Below are positions 50,083 to 58,590 of a DNA stretch of 64,000 bases, one piece after another. Under the pieces are notes generated by a model. It worked only from the letters and a program-made list of their open reading frames with translations, was not told the origin of the DNA and made no database searches. The DNA comes from Lachnospiraceae bacterium (GTDB lineage Bacteria > Bacillota > Clostridia > Lachnospirales > Lachnospiraceae). Position 1 is the stretch's first letter. Every line of letters starts with the position of its first letter. The DNA lies in NCBI GenBank assembly GCA_024695145.1, contig JAILIS010000047.1:80759-144758 (forward strand). The letters are read 5' to 3'. The position numbers were made by a program, and so were the translations under genes.

Positions 50083-51441
50083 ATGAAGATAATAATAGTC
50101 GGATGCGGAAAAGTCGGATCCACTCTGGCGGAGCATCTCGTCCAGGAAGGACATGAGATCACCATAATCGACAGACAATGGGAGAAGCTGAAATATCTGT
50201 CGGAAAGGATAGATGTCCTTGGAGTCGAAGGTAACGGAGCAAGTATATCCACACAGAGGGAAGCCGGAGTGCAAAGCTCGGATATACTGATCGCCACAAC
50301 CAATTCGGACGAGCTGAATCTTTTGTGCTGTCTGATCGCCAAGAAAGCCGGAAACTGTCAGACCATAGCCAGGATAAGGGATCCCGAATACTACAATGAG
50401 ATGCGCTATATAAGGGACGAACTCAATCTTTCAATGGTCATCAATCCCGAGCAGGCGGCAGCATCCGAGGTTGCGAGGATCATCAAGTTCCCGTCCGCCA
50501 TGAAGGTTGACATGTTTTCGAGAAGCCGTGTGGAACTGATCAAGATCGGCATTCCCGAGGGATCAAAGCTTGACGGCATGAAGCTTACGGAGATGGAGAG
50601 CAGGCTTCACTGCAAAGTTCTTATCTGTATAGTGGAACGCGGCGATCAGCTTCTGATCCCCCACGGTGATTTTGCCCTTCGTGCGGGAGATTTCGTATCT
50701 TTTATAGCCCCGCACTCCGTGGCTCTTGCTTTCTTCAAGGCGAGCGGCGCTATCGTTACGAACACGGTCAAATCCATAATCCTGATCGGAGGGGGTAAGC
50801 TCAGCTATTATGTTGCAAAGCTCCTTGAAGATACAAAGATCGGGGTCAAGATAATAGAACAGGATTTTGCTAAATGCCAGCAGCTTTCGGAAATGCTTCC
50901 GCAGGCTGTGATAATAAACGGTGACGGCACGGAAAAAGAGCTTCTCGATGAGGAAGGTATAAGCGTGGTGGATGCCGTAGGGAATTTTACCGGAATAGAT
51001 GAAGAGAACATCCTGCTGTCCCTTTATGAGAAGGGGATCAGCAAGGCAAAGCTTCTGACCAAGATAAACAGGATTACTTTTGAGGAGATAATAGCTGGCC
51101 TTGATATCGGCAGCATCATCAATCCCAACAGCATTACGAGTGACAATATCGTAAGGTTTGTCCGTGCCCTTAACAACAGTATGGGCAGTAATGTCGAGAC
51201 TCTTTACAAGATCGCCCAGGGCAGGGCGGAAGCTCTTGAGTTCAGGGTGAGGGATGAAGGAAGAATTGTCGGCAAGCCGCTTATGGAACTCCGCCTGAAG
51301 CCGGGTATCATTATCGCCTGCATCACCAAAGGAAATAAAGTAGAGATCCCCAACGGTCACAGCGTGATCGAAAAGGACGATCTTGTGGTAGTAGTCAGCA
51401 TAGAACGCGGGCTTAACGATCTGGAGGATATTCTCGCATGA
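50083..51441 (+). CDS. trkA: Trk potassium uptake regulatory subunit TrkA
   Basis: 452 residues made of two RCK modules, each with an NAD-binding start: IIIVGCGKVGSTLAEHL at the N-terminus and SIILIGGGKLSYYVAKLL near residue 230. TrkA binds TrkH at the cytoplasmic face and gates potassium entry in response to nucleotides. Its stop overlaps the trkH start by ATGA. Confidence 0.95.
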   Translation: MKIIIVGCGKVGSTLAEHLVQEGHEITIIDRQWEKLKYLSERIDVLGVEGNGASISTQREAGVQSSDILIATTNSDELNLLCCLIAKKAGNCQTIARIRDPEYYNEMRYIRDELNLSMVINPEQAAASEVARIIKFPSAMKVDMFSRSRVELIKIGIPEGSKLDGMKLTEMESRLHCKVLICIVERGDQLLIPHGDFALRAGDFVSFIAPHSVALAFFKASGAIVTNTVKSIILIGGGKLSYYVAKLLEDTKIGVKIIEQDFAKCQQLSEMLPQAVIINGDGTEKELLDEEGISVVDAVGNFTGIDEENILLSLYEKGISKAKLLTKINRITFEEIIAGLDIGSIINPNSITSDNIVRFVRALNNSMGSNVETLYKIAQGRAEALEFRVRDEGRIVGKPLMELRLKPGIIIACITKGNKVEIPNGHSVIEKDDLVVVVSIERGLNDLEDILA

Positions 51442-52880
51442 ATAAAAGAATGGTGGCTTTTTTCGTCGGCTACGTCCTTCGGATAGAAGCGGTACTGATG
51501 CTGCTTCCCACGATCGTTTCCGTAATATATCATGAAAAGGAATGGATGGTTCTTGCGGCAACGGCAGTGGCCGTTTTCGTGACAGGGTATCTGCTCAGCT
51601 TCAAAAAGCCTTCAAACATGTCATTTTATATGCGGGAGGGCATTACTTCCGTTGCACTCGGGTGGATATTCATGTCCATTTTCGGAGCTCTTCCCATCCT
51701 TATAGCTGTGCCGCATGTCGGATTTACCGATGCGCTTTTCGAGACTATTTCCGGTTTTACCACAACGGGAGCGAGTATTCTGCATGAGGTTGAATCCCTG
51801 CCGAAGGGTATCCTCTTCTGGAGGAGCTTTACCCACTGGGTGGGAGGCATGGGTGTTCTTGTATTCATGCTTGCGATCCTGCCTGAGACTGCAGGGGATA
51901 ATATATATCTGATGAGGGCGGAAAGTCCCGGCCCCTCCGTGGGAAAGCTTGTCCCCAAGGTAAAGTCCACTGCCAAGATACTGTATGAGATCTATATAGC
52001 GATCACTCTGACCGAGATCATTTCGCTTGTTCTTGCCGGTATGCCGTTGTATCATGCGATGGTCATATCTTTCGGTACGGTCGGTACCGGAGGATTTGCC
52101 GTGACCAATGCCGGATGTGCCGTATACACACATCTGCAACAGAGCATAATAACGGTATTCATGATCATGTGCGGAGCGAACTTTAACATATATTTCCTCG
52201 TGATCGCAAGGAAGTTCAAGGAAGCTTTCAGATCAGAGGAGATAATCGCTTATCTGTCCATTTATTTTTTCGCGACGGCCTGTGTCGCCATAAATGTCGG
52301 CAATATGTTCGGCAATCACATGGAAGCCATACATCACGGCCTGTTCAATGTTGCATCGGTAATGACCACAACGGGATTTTCCACAACGGATTTTAATCTG
52401 TGGCCCAACTTTTCGAAGAGTATGCTGCTTGTGATGATGTTCATAGGCGGTTGCGCGGGTTCCACGGCGGGCGGCATAAAAGTCAGCCGTATAGTCATAG
52501 GCTTCAAGACCATCCTCAAGGAACTCGAACATCTTGTCCATCCCAGAAGCGTAAAGATACTAAAGTTTGAAGGCAAACCGATAGAGCATGCGGTTCTTCG
52601 TGGAATAAACGTTTATTTCCTGACGTATTTCACCGTATTTGCATGTTCGGTCCTGCTGGTGGCCCTTGACGGCAAGGATTTCACCACTACCGTGACAGCG
52701 GTGATCGCAACTTTCAACAACATCGGCCCGGGCCTTGAAATGGTAGGACCTACCGCAAACTTTGCCCATTTTTCGCCGTTTGCCAAATATGTCCTCATGT
52801 TTGACATGCTGGCCGGCCGCCTGGAACTGTTCCCGATGCTGCTTATCTTTTTACCGATGACTTGGAGAAGGCAAAGGTAG
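51438..52880 (+). CDS. trkH: Trk potassium uptake channel subunit TrkH
   Basis: 480 residues, about ten hydrophobic helices with the four pore-loop motifs of the SKT family, including TTTGASIL, FGTVGTGGFAV, MTTTGFSTTD and FNNIGPGLEMVG. It transports potassium with TrkA bound. The stop codon falls inside the left arm of a long imperfect palindrome in the repeat-rich spacer that follows. Confidence 0.95.
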   Translation: MNKRMVAFFVGYVLRIEAVLMLLPTIVSVIYHEKEWMVLAATAVAVFVTGYLLSFKKPSNMSFYMREGITSVALGWIFMSIFGALPILIAVPHVGFTDALFETISGFTTTGASILHEVESLPKGILFWRSFTHWVGGMGVLVFMLAILPETAGDNIYLMRAESPGPSVGKLVPKVKSTAKILYEIYIAITLTEIISLVLAGMPLYHAMVISFGTVGTGGFAVTNAGCAVYTHLQQSIITVFMIMCGANFNIYFLVIARKFKEAFRSEEIIAYLSIYFFATACVAINVGNMFGNHMEAIHHGLFNVASVMTTTGFSTTDFNLWPNFSKSMLLVMMFIGGCAGSTAGGIKVSRIVIGFKTILKELEHLVHPRSVKILKFEGKPIEHAVLRGINVYFLTYFTVFACSVLLVALDGKDFTTTVTAVIATFNNIGPGLEMVGPTANFAHFSPFAKYVLMFDMLAGRLELFPMLLIFLPMTWRRQR

Positions 52881-52928
52881 GAAGGAGGGGCCCGTTTCAC
52901 GAAGTGAAATGGGAAGATGCCTTCCTAC
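52877..52928 (+). repeat. Compound palindrome overlapping the trkH stop
   Basis: Outer arms GTAGGAAGG (52,877) and CCTTCCTAC (52,920) are perfect complements. They enclose an inner hairpin CCCGTTTCAC-GAA-GTGAAATGGG (52,891-52,913, one G-T pair). It could fold as the 3' end of the trk mRNA, although no T run follows. Confidence 0.65.
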
Positions 52929-52935
52929 ACGTGGA

Positions 52936-52975
52936 GCGCCATTCGCCGAGGAACGAGGCGAATTCAGGATGGCGC
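52936..52975 (+). repeat. Bulged hairpin element GCGCCATTCGCC...ATGGCGC
   Basis: GCGCCATTCGCC (52,936-52,947) pairs with GGCGAAT and ATGGCGC (52,957-52,975), the right arm being interrupted by TCAGG. The right arm is part of the 25-base repeat that recurs at 53,014. Confidence 0.6.
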
Positions 52976-52980
52976 GACAC
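52956..52980 (+). repeat. 25-base direct repeat, copy 1
   Basis: AGGCGAATTCAGGATGGCGC followed by GACAC is identical to 53,014-53,038. Flanking bases differ, so the unit boundaries are clean. Confidence 0.8.
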
Positions 52981-53013
52981 TCCTTAGCAAATGGGCGAGC
53001 GACCTTGTTCATT

Positions 53014-53038
53014 AGGCGAATTCAGGATGGCGCGACAC
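53014..53038 (+). repeat. 25-base direct repeat, copy 2
   Basis: Identical to copy 1, 58 bases downstream, and followed by AC and a T run before the aspS ribosome binding site. The left-hand partner arm found with copy 1 is missing here. Confidence 0.8.
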
Positions 53039-53078
53039 ACTTTTTTACACATATAGTAACTGAAAAAAGGAGACAACC

Positions 53079-54839
53079 ATGACACAATCAAGAACCCACA
53101 ACTGCAACGAACTGCGTATCGACAACGTCGGTGAGAGAGTCACTCTTGTCGGCTGGTACGATAATATGCGAAAGGTAAGCAAAAACCTGGGCTTTCTGAT
53201 CCTTCGTGACTTTTACGGTATGACACAGGCTGTTATAGAGACGGAAGAGATGATGGATGCTCTTTCCGGCATCAACAATGAGTCCACCATATCGATAACC
53301 GGTATGGTAAGAGAGCGCTCCAACAAGAATCCGAACATTGCAACCGGAGATATCGAGGTTGTTCCCGACAGTATAGAAGTCCTTGGAAAATGTATCTACA
53401 ATGAGCTTCCGTTTGAGATATCACGCTCCCGTGAAGCCGATGAAGCTGTAAGGCTCAAATACAGGTATCTCGATCTGCGAAATCCCGAGGTCCGGGACAA
53501 CATCACGCTCAGGAGCAGGATCGTGGCGGATCTTCGAAAGAGCATGATAGAGCATGATTTTCTCGAGATAACGACACCGATACTTACGTGCTCTTCTCCG
53601 GAAGGCGCAAGGGATTATCTTGTACCGTCAAGAAATCACCCCGGCAAGTTTTATGCTCTGCCGCAGGCCCCGCAGCAGTTCAAACAGATACTCATGGCAA
53701 GCGGGTTCGACAGATATTTTCAGATAGCTCCGTGCTTTCGTGACGAGGATGCCAGAGCCGACAGATCACCGGGTGAGTTTTATCAGCTTGATATGGAGAT
53801 GGCGTTTGCCGATCAGGAGGATGTGTTTACGGTAATAGAAGATGTCCTGCCTCCCGTATTTTCAAAATACGGCATATATCATACGGCATCATCCGCTCCT
53901 TTTAAGAGGATCTCGTACAGGGATGCCATGGAAACATATGGCACGGACAAGCCGGATCTTCGTATAGACTTAACGCTCACTGATGTTTCGGATCTTATGC
54001 AAAATACCGGTTTTGCACCTTTTGAGGGGCAGACGGTTGAGGCAATTGCGGTAGACGGCTTTAATGCTTCCCGTAAGGTCATAGACAAGATAATGGCAGA
54101 GACCGAGGTCATCAGCGGCCAGAAAGGATACTGGTTCAGGATCGATGAGAACGGTGAGATCATCGGCGGTATAGCGAAATTCTTACAGGATAAAAAGGAT
54201 GAAGTTATCGGAAAGCTTTCACTGAAGCCGGGTGATTTTGTGGGTCTGACCGCAGGTAAACGCGCGGATGCACTTAAAGGAGCCGGAGTATTAAGAAAAC
54301 TTCTCGGAAATGCCGCGGAAGGACATATGAAAAAAGATTGTTACGAGTTCTGCTGGATAGTTGATTTTCCCATGTATGAGATCGGCGAGGAGTCGGGAGA
54401 GCTCGAGTTCTGTCATAATCCTTTCTCCATGCCGCAGGGCGGTATGAAAGCGCTTGAAAATGAGGATCCGCTGTCCATACTCGCATATCAGTATGATCTC
54501 GTCTGCAACGGAGTGGAGCTTTCATCGGGCGCTGTCAGAAATCATGATCCCGAGATCATGGTAAAGGCATTTTCGCTTGTTGGCCTCGGAGAAGAGGATG
54601 TCAAGGCCAAGTTCCCGGCAATGTACAATGCGTTTTGTTACGGAGCACCCCCTCATGCCGGCATAGCACCGGGCGTTGACAGGATGATAATGCTTATTGC
54701 AGGACAGGAGAGCATCAGGGAGATCATACCGTTCCCTATGAACAAGACTGCGATGGACGTTATGATGGGTGCACCGGCGCCTGTCGACAAAAAGCAGCTT
54801 GACGAGGTACATATAGCGATCATCGAATCCGAAGAATGA
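53079..54839 (+). CDS. aspS: Aspartate-tRNA ligase
   Basis: 586 residues, class II aminoacyl-tRNA synthetase of the bacterial type with an N-terminal OB fold (VTLVGWYDNMRKVSKNLGFLILRDF), motif 2 FRDEDARADRSPGEFYQLD, an inserted GAD domain and motif 3 GIAPGVDRMIML. It charges tRNA-Asp. A strong AAAGGAGA site precedes the ATG. No T-box leader was recognised in the upstream spacer. Confidence 0.96.
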   Translation: MTQSRTHNCNELRIDNVGERVTLVGWYDNMRKVSKNLGFLILRDFYGMTQAVIETEEMMDALSGINNESTISITGMVRERSNKNPNIATGDIEVVPDSIEVLGKCIYNELPFEISRSREADEAVRLKYRYLDLRNPEVRDNITLRSRIVADLRKSMIEHDFLEITTPILTCSSPEGARDYLVPSRNHPGKFYALPQAPQQFKQILMASGFDRYFQIAPCFRDEDARADRSPGEFYQLDMEMAFADQEDVFTVIEDVLPPVFSKYGIYHTASSAPFKRISYRDAMETYGTDKPDLRIDLTLTDVSDLMQNTGFAPFEGQTVEAIAVDGFNASRKVIDKIMAETEVISGQKGYWFRIDENGEIIGGIAKFLQDKKDEVIGKLSLKPGDFVGLTAGKRADALKGAGVLRKLLGNAAEGHMKKDCYEFCWIVDFPMYEIGEESGELEFCHNPFSMPQGGMKALENEDPLSILAYQYDLVCNGVELSSGAVRNHDPEIMVKAFSLVGLGEEDVKAKFPAMYNAFCYGAPPHAGIAPGVDRMIMLIAGQESIREIIPFPMNKTAMDVMMGAPAPVDKKQLDEVHIAIIESEE

Positions 54840-54903
54840 TAATCATTTATTAATGATCTTTTAATCTTGCATAAAAGACCGTTTAAGAACTTTTCTGTAT
54901 ATT

Positions 54904-54950
54904 GTTCATTGTTCGAGCGAACGAAGACGTGCCGAAAAGGCGTAACAGTA
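54904..54950 (+). repeat. Small hairpin-bearing element between aspS and the DUF4342-like gene
   Basis: GTTCGAGCGAAC (5-base-pair stem) and GCCGAAAAGGC (3-base-pair stem with a GAAAA loop) lie side by side. The style, short arms around a GAGCGAACGA core, resembles the spacer before aspS (GCGAGCGACCTTGTTCATT). The relation is only by eye. Confidence 0.35.
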
Positions 54951-54973
54951 TATTATGAAAGGTTGGTAGGAGA

Positions 54974-55480
54974 ATGGATACTTTTGAAAAGGTTGAAAAG
55001 TTAAGAGAGAAGGCAGATGTTTCTTTTGAGGAGGCCAAGGCGGCACTTGAAGAGGCCGGCGGTGATCTTCTGGATGCAATGATCATCCTTGAGAAGCAGG
55101 GAAAGGCCGATCCTAAAAAGGAAAGCTACAGAACAGACGAGTCAGCCGAGCTTCTGGTTGTCGATCAGCCCGAGGAGAATAAGGAAAAGAAGCACGGAAA
55201 CGCGTTTACGGATAAGGTCAAAGCGCTCTGGCATAAATCATGCGAAAACTATTTCGTTGTGGAGCGCAATGACGAGGTCATAGTCAACATTCCCATATGG
55301 GTGTTCATCCTGATCCTTCTGTGCACATGGCATGTGATGGTGGTAGCGATGATAATCGCACTCTTTGTAGGATGCAGATACAGCTTCAAGGGTGCCGATG
55401 AGATGAAACTGGCCAATGATGTATGCGAAAAGGCTACCGAGGCAGCCGAGAAGGTTAAGGAAGAGTACAACAAGCTGTAA
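54974..55480 (+). CDS. UBA-like domain membrane protein (DUF4342-like)
   Basis: 168 residues. The N-terminal 45 residues (KLREKADVSFEEAKAALEEAGGDLLDAMIILEK) match a UBA/TS-N-type three-helix domain as in EF-Ts. A charged linker, a domain around VVERNDEVIVNIPIWVFIL, one or two hydrophobic helices and a C-terminal coiled coil (EKATEAAEKVKEEYNKL) follow. Function unknown. It is 12 bases before the response regulator gene, so it may be co-transcribed with that two-component system. Confidence 0.75.
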   Translation: MDTFEKVEKLREKADVSFEEAKAALEEAGGDLLDAMIILEKQGKADPKKESYRTDESAELLVVDQPEENKEKKHGNAFTDKVKALWHKSCENYFVVERNDEVIVNIPIWVFILILLCTWHVMVVAMIIALFVGCRYSFKGADEMKLANDVCEKATEAAEKVKEEYNKL

Positions 55481-55492
55481 AAGGAATCGGAT

Positions 55493-56218
55493 ATGGCACA
55501 CATACTGATCGTAGAAGACGAAGAAAAACTTGCAAGATTCGTGGAGCTTGAGCTTTTGCACGAAGGATATGAGGTCACGAAGAGCGGTGACGGGCGCGAA
55601 GCCCTGGAGCTTGCCACAGATAATTCATATGATCTGATACTTCTTGATATTATGCTTCCGGGCCTTAACGGCCTGGAAGTATTAAGAAGGCTCGGAAGGA
55701 GTCATCCGACGCCTGTGATACTGCTTACCGCAAGGGATGCGGTCATGGATAAGGTTTCGGGACTTGATGCGGGAGCGGTTGATTACATCACCAAGCCGTT
55801 TGCCATAGAAGAGCTTCTGGCCCGTGTCAGAGTGGCTTTAAAGCTTCATCCTGTCAGCGATACCGCCTCCGGTTCAAATAATACGGCATACGGAGACAGT
55901 ACATCCGATGCACAGAACGGCGTTTACAGGTGGAAAGCCCTTATGCTTGATGAAAAAAAGCACCGCGTCACATATGACGGTAAGGAGATAACGCTTACCA
56001 ACAGGGAGTTTGAGATGCTCAAAGTCTTCCTTACAAATCAGGATATAGTTCTTACAAGGGATACACTTCTGGAAAGAGTATGCGGATATGATTATGTCGG
56101 TGAAACGAATATTGTGGACGTATATGTGAGGTACCTGCGATCAAAAATAGATGAGGCCTTTGATATCAGGATGATCGAGACGGTCAGAGGTGTAGGTTAT
56201 GTCATCAAATCAGAATAA
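55493..56218 (+). CDS. OmpR-family response regulator
   Basis: 241 residues: receiver domain with the phospho-acceptor Asp in LILLDIMLPG, Thr in ILLTARD and Lys in ITKPFAIEE, then a short variable linker and a winged-helix DNA-binding domain ending TVRGVGYVIK. It would be phosphorylated by the kinase encoded next, with which it overlaps by 20 bases. Targets unknown; the flagellin-like gene immediately downstream is one candidate. Confidence 0.94.
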   Translation: MAHILIVEDEEKLARFVELELLHEGYEVTKSGDGREALELATDNSYDLILLDIMLPGLNGLEVLRRLGRSHPTPVILLTARDAVMDKVSGLDAGAVDYITKPFAIEELLARVRVALKLHPVSDTASGSNNTAYGDSTSDAQNGVYRWKALMLDEKKHRVTYDGKEITLTNREFEMLKVFLTNQDIVLTRDTLLERVCGYDYVGETNIVDVYVRYLRSKIDEAFDIRMIETVRGVGYVIKSE

Positions 56219-57503
56219 CAATGTTAAAGGGCGGGTGTCATCCATAAGACACCGACTGGCGGGTCAGCGCGTCAGGATGAAGATAGGTATGCATTTCGCC
56301 CACTATCTCTTTTTACTCATTATAATGTCGCTCGTCTGGCTTGCGGCGAGGGAATATATGGCAGATACGACGGTTCCTTTTGTTGACAGGAGCCGTACCA
56401 TCACGCTCGCGCCGCCTGTCGGTACGATCGATACCGCGGGCCGGTTCATGCAGGTTCTTCGGACTTTGCGTTACACGGTAACTGCAGATACCGGCAGGAT
56501 CCTCGTAAACGAGATGATCTTTGCCCCGGCGGTTATAATCTTTACTTTTTGCACGGGACTTTTCGTGCTGGAATTTCTGTTTGATCTTATTTCGTACTCG
56601 GGAGAGATGCGCCGCATCAAAAAGATGTTCAGGCCTCTTGACGAGATGGCATCCATGGTTGAAGAACTGTCCCGTATCGAGCTTTCCGAGGACAAGTATC
56701 ATCTGATAGAAGAAAAGATCACAAGCCTTGAACCTTCCGAGGAAGCAAAGCTTTCATTCGGCGATGAGGATCTTAAAGGTATCGAGCGCGCAATGAATTC
56801 TCTGCTTACCCGTATACGCGAATCCAACCGGCAGCAGGCACGCTTCGTAAATGACGCATCACATGAGCTTCGCACACCTATCGCGGTGATAGAGGGCTAT
56901 GCCAACATGCTTGCCAGATGGGGACGTGAGGATGAGAAGGTGCTCGATGAGTCGATAACCGCCATTCAGAATGAGTCTTCACATATGAAACATCTGGTGG
57001 AACAGCTTCTGTTCCTTGCCCGCGGAGATGCGGGGAGGACCGCACTTAACCCGGAGCGCGTAAATGTGTGTGAGATGATGGAATCGGTCTATGAAGAATC
57101 CCTGATGATCGATGAGAACCATATATACAAGTATTCCCATCCTATTGACGATATATTCGTTATGGCTGACGAGGGTCTCCTTAAGCAGGCTGTGAGGATA
57201 CTTATCGATAATTCGGCTAAATATACAAAGCCCAGAGACGAGATAATGCTGTCGGTCGGCTATACCGAAAACGGTCGTATATACATCCAGGTGCAGGACA
57301 CCGGTATCGGTATGAAGGAAGCGGATGTTGAGCATATGTTCGAGAGATTCTACCGCTCCGATGAAGCCAGAAGCTACGGCGGAACAGGCCTGGGCCTTTC
57401 AATCGCCAAATGGATCGTTGACAGACACAACGGCTATTTTGAGATCACTTCGAGAGAAGATCTCGGGACAAGGATAAAGATTGTTCTGGATAAGTGTGAT
57501 TGA
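56199..57503 (+). CDS. Membrane sensor histidine kinase
   Basis: 434 residues. Two hydrophobic helices (about 28-47 and 105-128) flank a short outside segment; a HAMP-like region leads to HisKA with NDASHELRTPIAVIEGY (phospho-His near 222) and a HATPase domain with LIDNSAKYT, DTGIGM and GTGLGLSIAKW. Its last codon overlaps the -35 box of the next promoter. The signal sensed is unknown. Confidence 0.94.
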   Translation: MSSNQNNNVKGRVSSIRHRLAGQRVRMKIGMHFAHYLFLLIIMSLVWLAAREYMADTTVPFVDRSRTITLAPPVGTIDTAGRFMQVLRTLRYTVTADTGRILVNEMIFAPAVIIFTFCTGLFVLEFLFDLISYSGEMRRIKKMFRPLDEMASMVEELSRIELSEDKYHLIEEKITSLEPSEEAKLSFGDEDLKGIERAMNSLLTRIRESNRQQARFVNDASHELRTPIAVIEGYANMLARWGREDEKVLDESITAIQNESSHMKHLVEQLLFLARGDAGRTALNPERVNVCEMMESVYEESLMIDENHIYKYSHPIDDIFVMADEGLLKQAVRILIDNSAKYTKPRDEIMLSVGYTENGRIYIQVQDTGIGMKEADVEHMFERFYRSDEARSYGGTGLGLSIAKWIVDRHNGYFEITSREDLGTRIKIVLDKCD

Positions 57504-57528
57504 TATTTACGGGCTTTGGTAGTATAAT
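57500..57528 (+). promoter_or_regulatory. Sigma-A-type promoter of the flagellin-like gene
   Basis: TTGATA (57,500-57,505) and TATAAT (57,523-57,528) are separated by exactly 17 bases; the -35 overlaps the histidine kinase stop. No sigma-28 (TAAA / GCCGATAA) motif is visible, unlike most flagellin genes. Confidence 0.75.
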
Positions 57529-57540
57529 ATAATCTCCAAA

Positions 57541-57565
57541 AGGAACGGTTTCCTCTCATTATGAG
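57541..57565 (+). other. Two short leader hairpins before the flagellin-like gene
   Basis: AGGAA-CGGT-TTCCT (57,541-57,554) and CTCAT-T-ATGAG (57,555-57,565) lie next to each other directly before the AAAGGAGG ribosome binding site. They may influence mRNA stability or translation. Confidence 0.4.
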
Positions 57566-57581
57566 AAAGGAGGAAGTAGTT

Positions 57582-58346
57582 ATGGCAGATATCAGTGGTG
57601 TTTCATTACAGAGCAGCACATATTCACAGATCGCGAGCGGTAAGAGGATCAATTCCGCGGCCGATGATCCGTCGGGACTTACCATTGCCCAGAAGATGAA
57701 CAGCCAGGAAAACGGTCTTTCTGTCGGAGCCGAGAACGCGAAGGACGGAGTCAGTCTTCTTAATATAGCCGACGGTGCTCTTGCTCAGATCGGAGACAGC
57801 CTTCAGAGGATATACGAGCTCGGCGTCAAGGCAAGCAGCGGGCTGAATACCGGTGAAGAGCTCGGAGCGATCCAGAGCGAAGTCGATCAGCTTCTTTCGG
57901 ATATCGAAGGCATTGCAAGGGGTACGGAATTCAATACGATGAAGATCCTTGACGGCAGCATGGCGGATATCAATCTGGCTACCAATCCGGACGGCACGGG
58001 CCAGAAGATACAGATGGTCAGCTCAACGCTTGAGGATCTCGGTATTGCCGGTTTTGACGTAACAAAGGAATTTGACCTTGGTACGATCACGGACGCTATC
58101 TCCAAAGTATCAGAATCAAGGAGCAATATGGGAGCTCAGACAAATGCTCTCGAATCTGCGATCAGATACAATGATTATGCGGCAGAAAATACCCTCTCAT
58201 CGAGATCGAGACTCGAAGATCTCGACATTGCAAAGGCTATTTCCGAGCAGAAGAAGCAGGAGACACTCAACGAGTATCAGATAATGATGCAGAAGAAGCG
58301 TGAAGAAGAGGAACGCAACCTCGCAATGGGTATTATGCGTTTTTAA
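57582..58346 (+). CDS. Short flagellin-like protein with altered ends
   Basis: 254 residues from the ATG at 57,582, which has AAAGGAGG placed correctly; the upstream ATG at 57,561 lies before this site. The conserved flagellin core is clear: ASGKRINSAADDPSGLTIAQKM, NAKDGVSLLNIADGALAQIGDSLQRI, and at the end ALESAIRYNDYAAENTLSSRSRLEDLDIAKAI. The first 12-15 residues of the usual N-terminal helix are missing. The end is a charged QKKREEEERNLAMGIMRF instead of the usual QANQ...LLR tail. No other flagellar gene is in the window. It may be a divergent flagellin or a flagellin-derived secreted protein. Confidence 0.85.
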   Translation: MADISGVSLQSSTYSQIASGKRINSAADDPSGLTIAQKMNSQENGLSVGAENAKDGVSLLNIADGALAQIGDSLQRIYELGVKASSGLNTGEELGAIQSEVDQLLSDIEGIARGTEFNTMKILDGSMADINLATNPDGTGQKIQMVSSTLEDLGIAGFDVTKEFDLGTITDAISKVSESRSNMGAQTNALESAIRYNDYAAENTLSSRSRLEDLDIAKAISEQKKQETLNEYQIMMQKKREEEERNLAMGIMRF

Positions 58347-58351
58347 TACTC

Positions 58352-58379
58352 TTGACACGCGGTATATATTTGTGATAAG
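58352..58379 (+). promoter_or_regulatory. Promoter of tRNA-Trp
   Basis: TTGACA (58,352-58,357) is followed after 16 bases by GATAAG (58,374-58,379) with a TG just before it, an extended -10 arrangement, about 50 bases upstream of the tRNA. Confidence 0.55.
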
Positions 58380-58429
58380 TTTATGGACGCTCGGTCTTAT
58401 GTTCGAAGCAATTGGAACGGGCTTCATAC

Positions 58430-58500
58430 AGGGGATTGGTCAAATGGTATGATAGGGGTCTCCAAAACCTTTGGTGGGAGTTCGATTCTCTCATCCCCTG
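58430..58500 (+). tRNA. tRNA-Trp (anticodon CCA)
   Basis: A full cloverleaf of 71 bases folds by hand: acceptor AGGGGAT/ATCCCCT, D arm GTCA/TGAT, anticodon arm GGGGT-CTCCAAA-ACCTT (CCA at 58,462-58,464), T arm GGGAG-TTCGATT-CTCTC, discriminator G. The 3' CCA is not encoded. The variable loop has four bases. Confidence 0.93.
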
Positions 58501-58508
58501 TTACTTGG

Positions 58509-58540
58509 GTCCTGAAACCCGAAAGGGTTTTAGGACTTTT
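58509..58540 (+). terminator. Terminator after tRNA-Trp
   Basis: GTCCTGAAACCC and GGGTTTTAGGAC pair over 12 bases (one G-T) around a GAAA tetraloop, followed by TTTTGTT. Confidence 0.9.
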
Positions 58541-58590
58541 GTTATAATAGTGATAACGTAACGTAACAGTCATCCGCAGAGACGTTTTCC

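Noticed and set aside
50563-51561. 332-residue minus-strand ORF opposite trkA
   Set aside because: It is antisense to a complete TrkA with two RCK domains and crosses into trkH; it has no family motif or ribosome binding site worth noting.
52881-53078. T-box or other riboswitch before aspS
   Set aside because: No T-box sequence, specifier loop or antiterminator was recognisable, and the gap is filled with repeats.
58541-58548. TATAAT just after the tRNA terminator as promoter of the ABC gene
   Set aside because: No acceptable -35 lies 16-18 bases upstream, since that position is in the terminator stem; kept only as a possibility.
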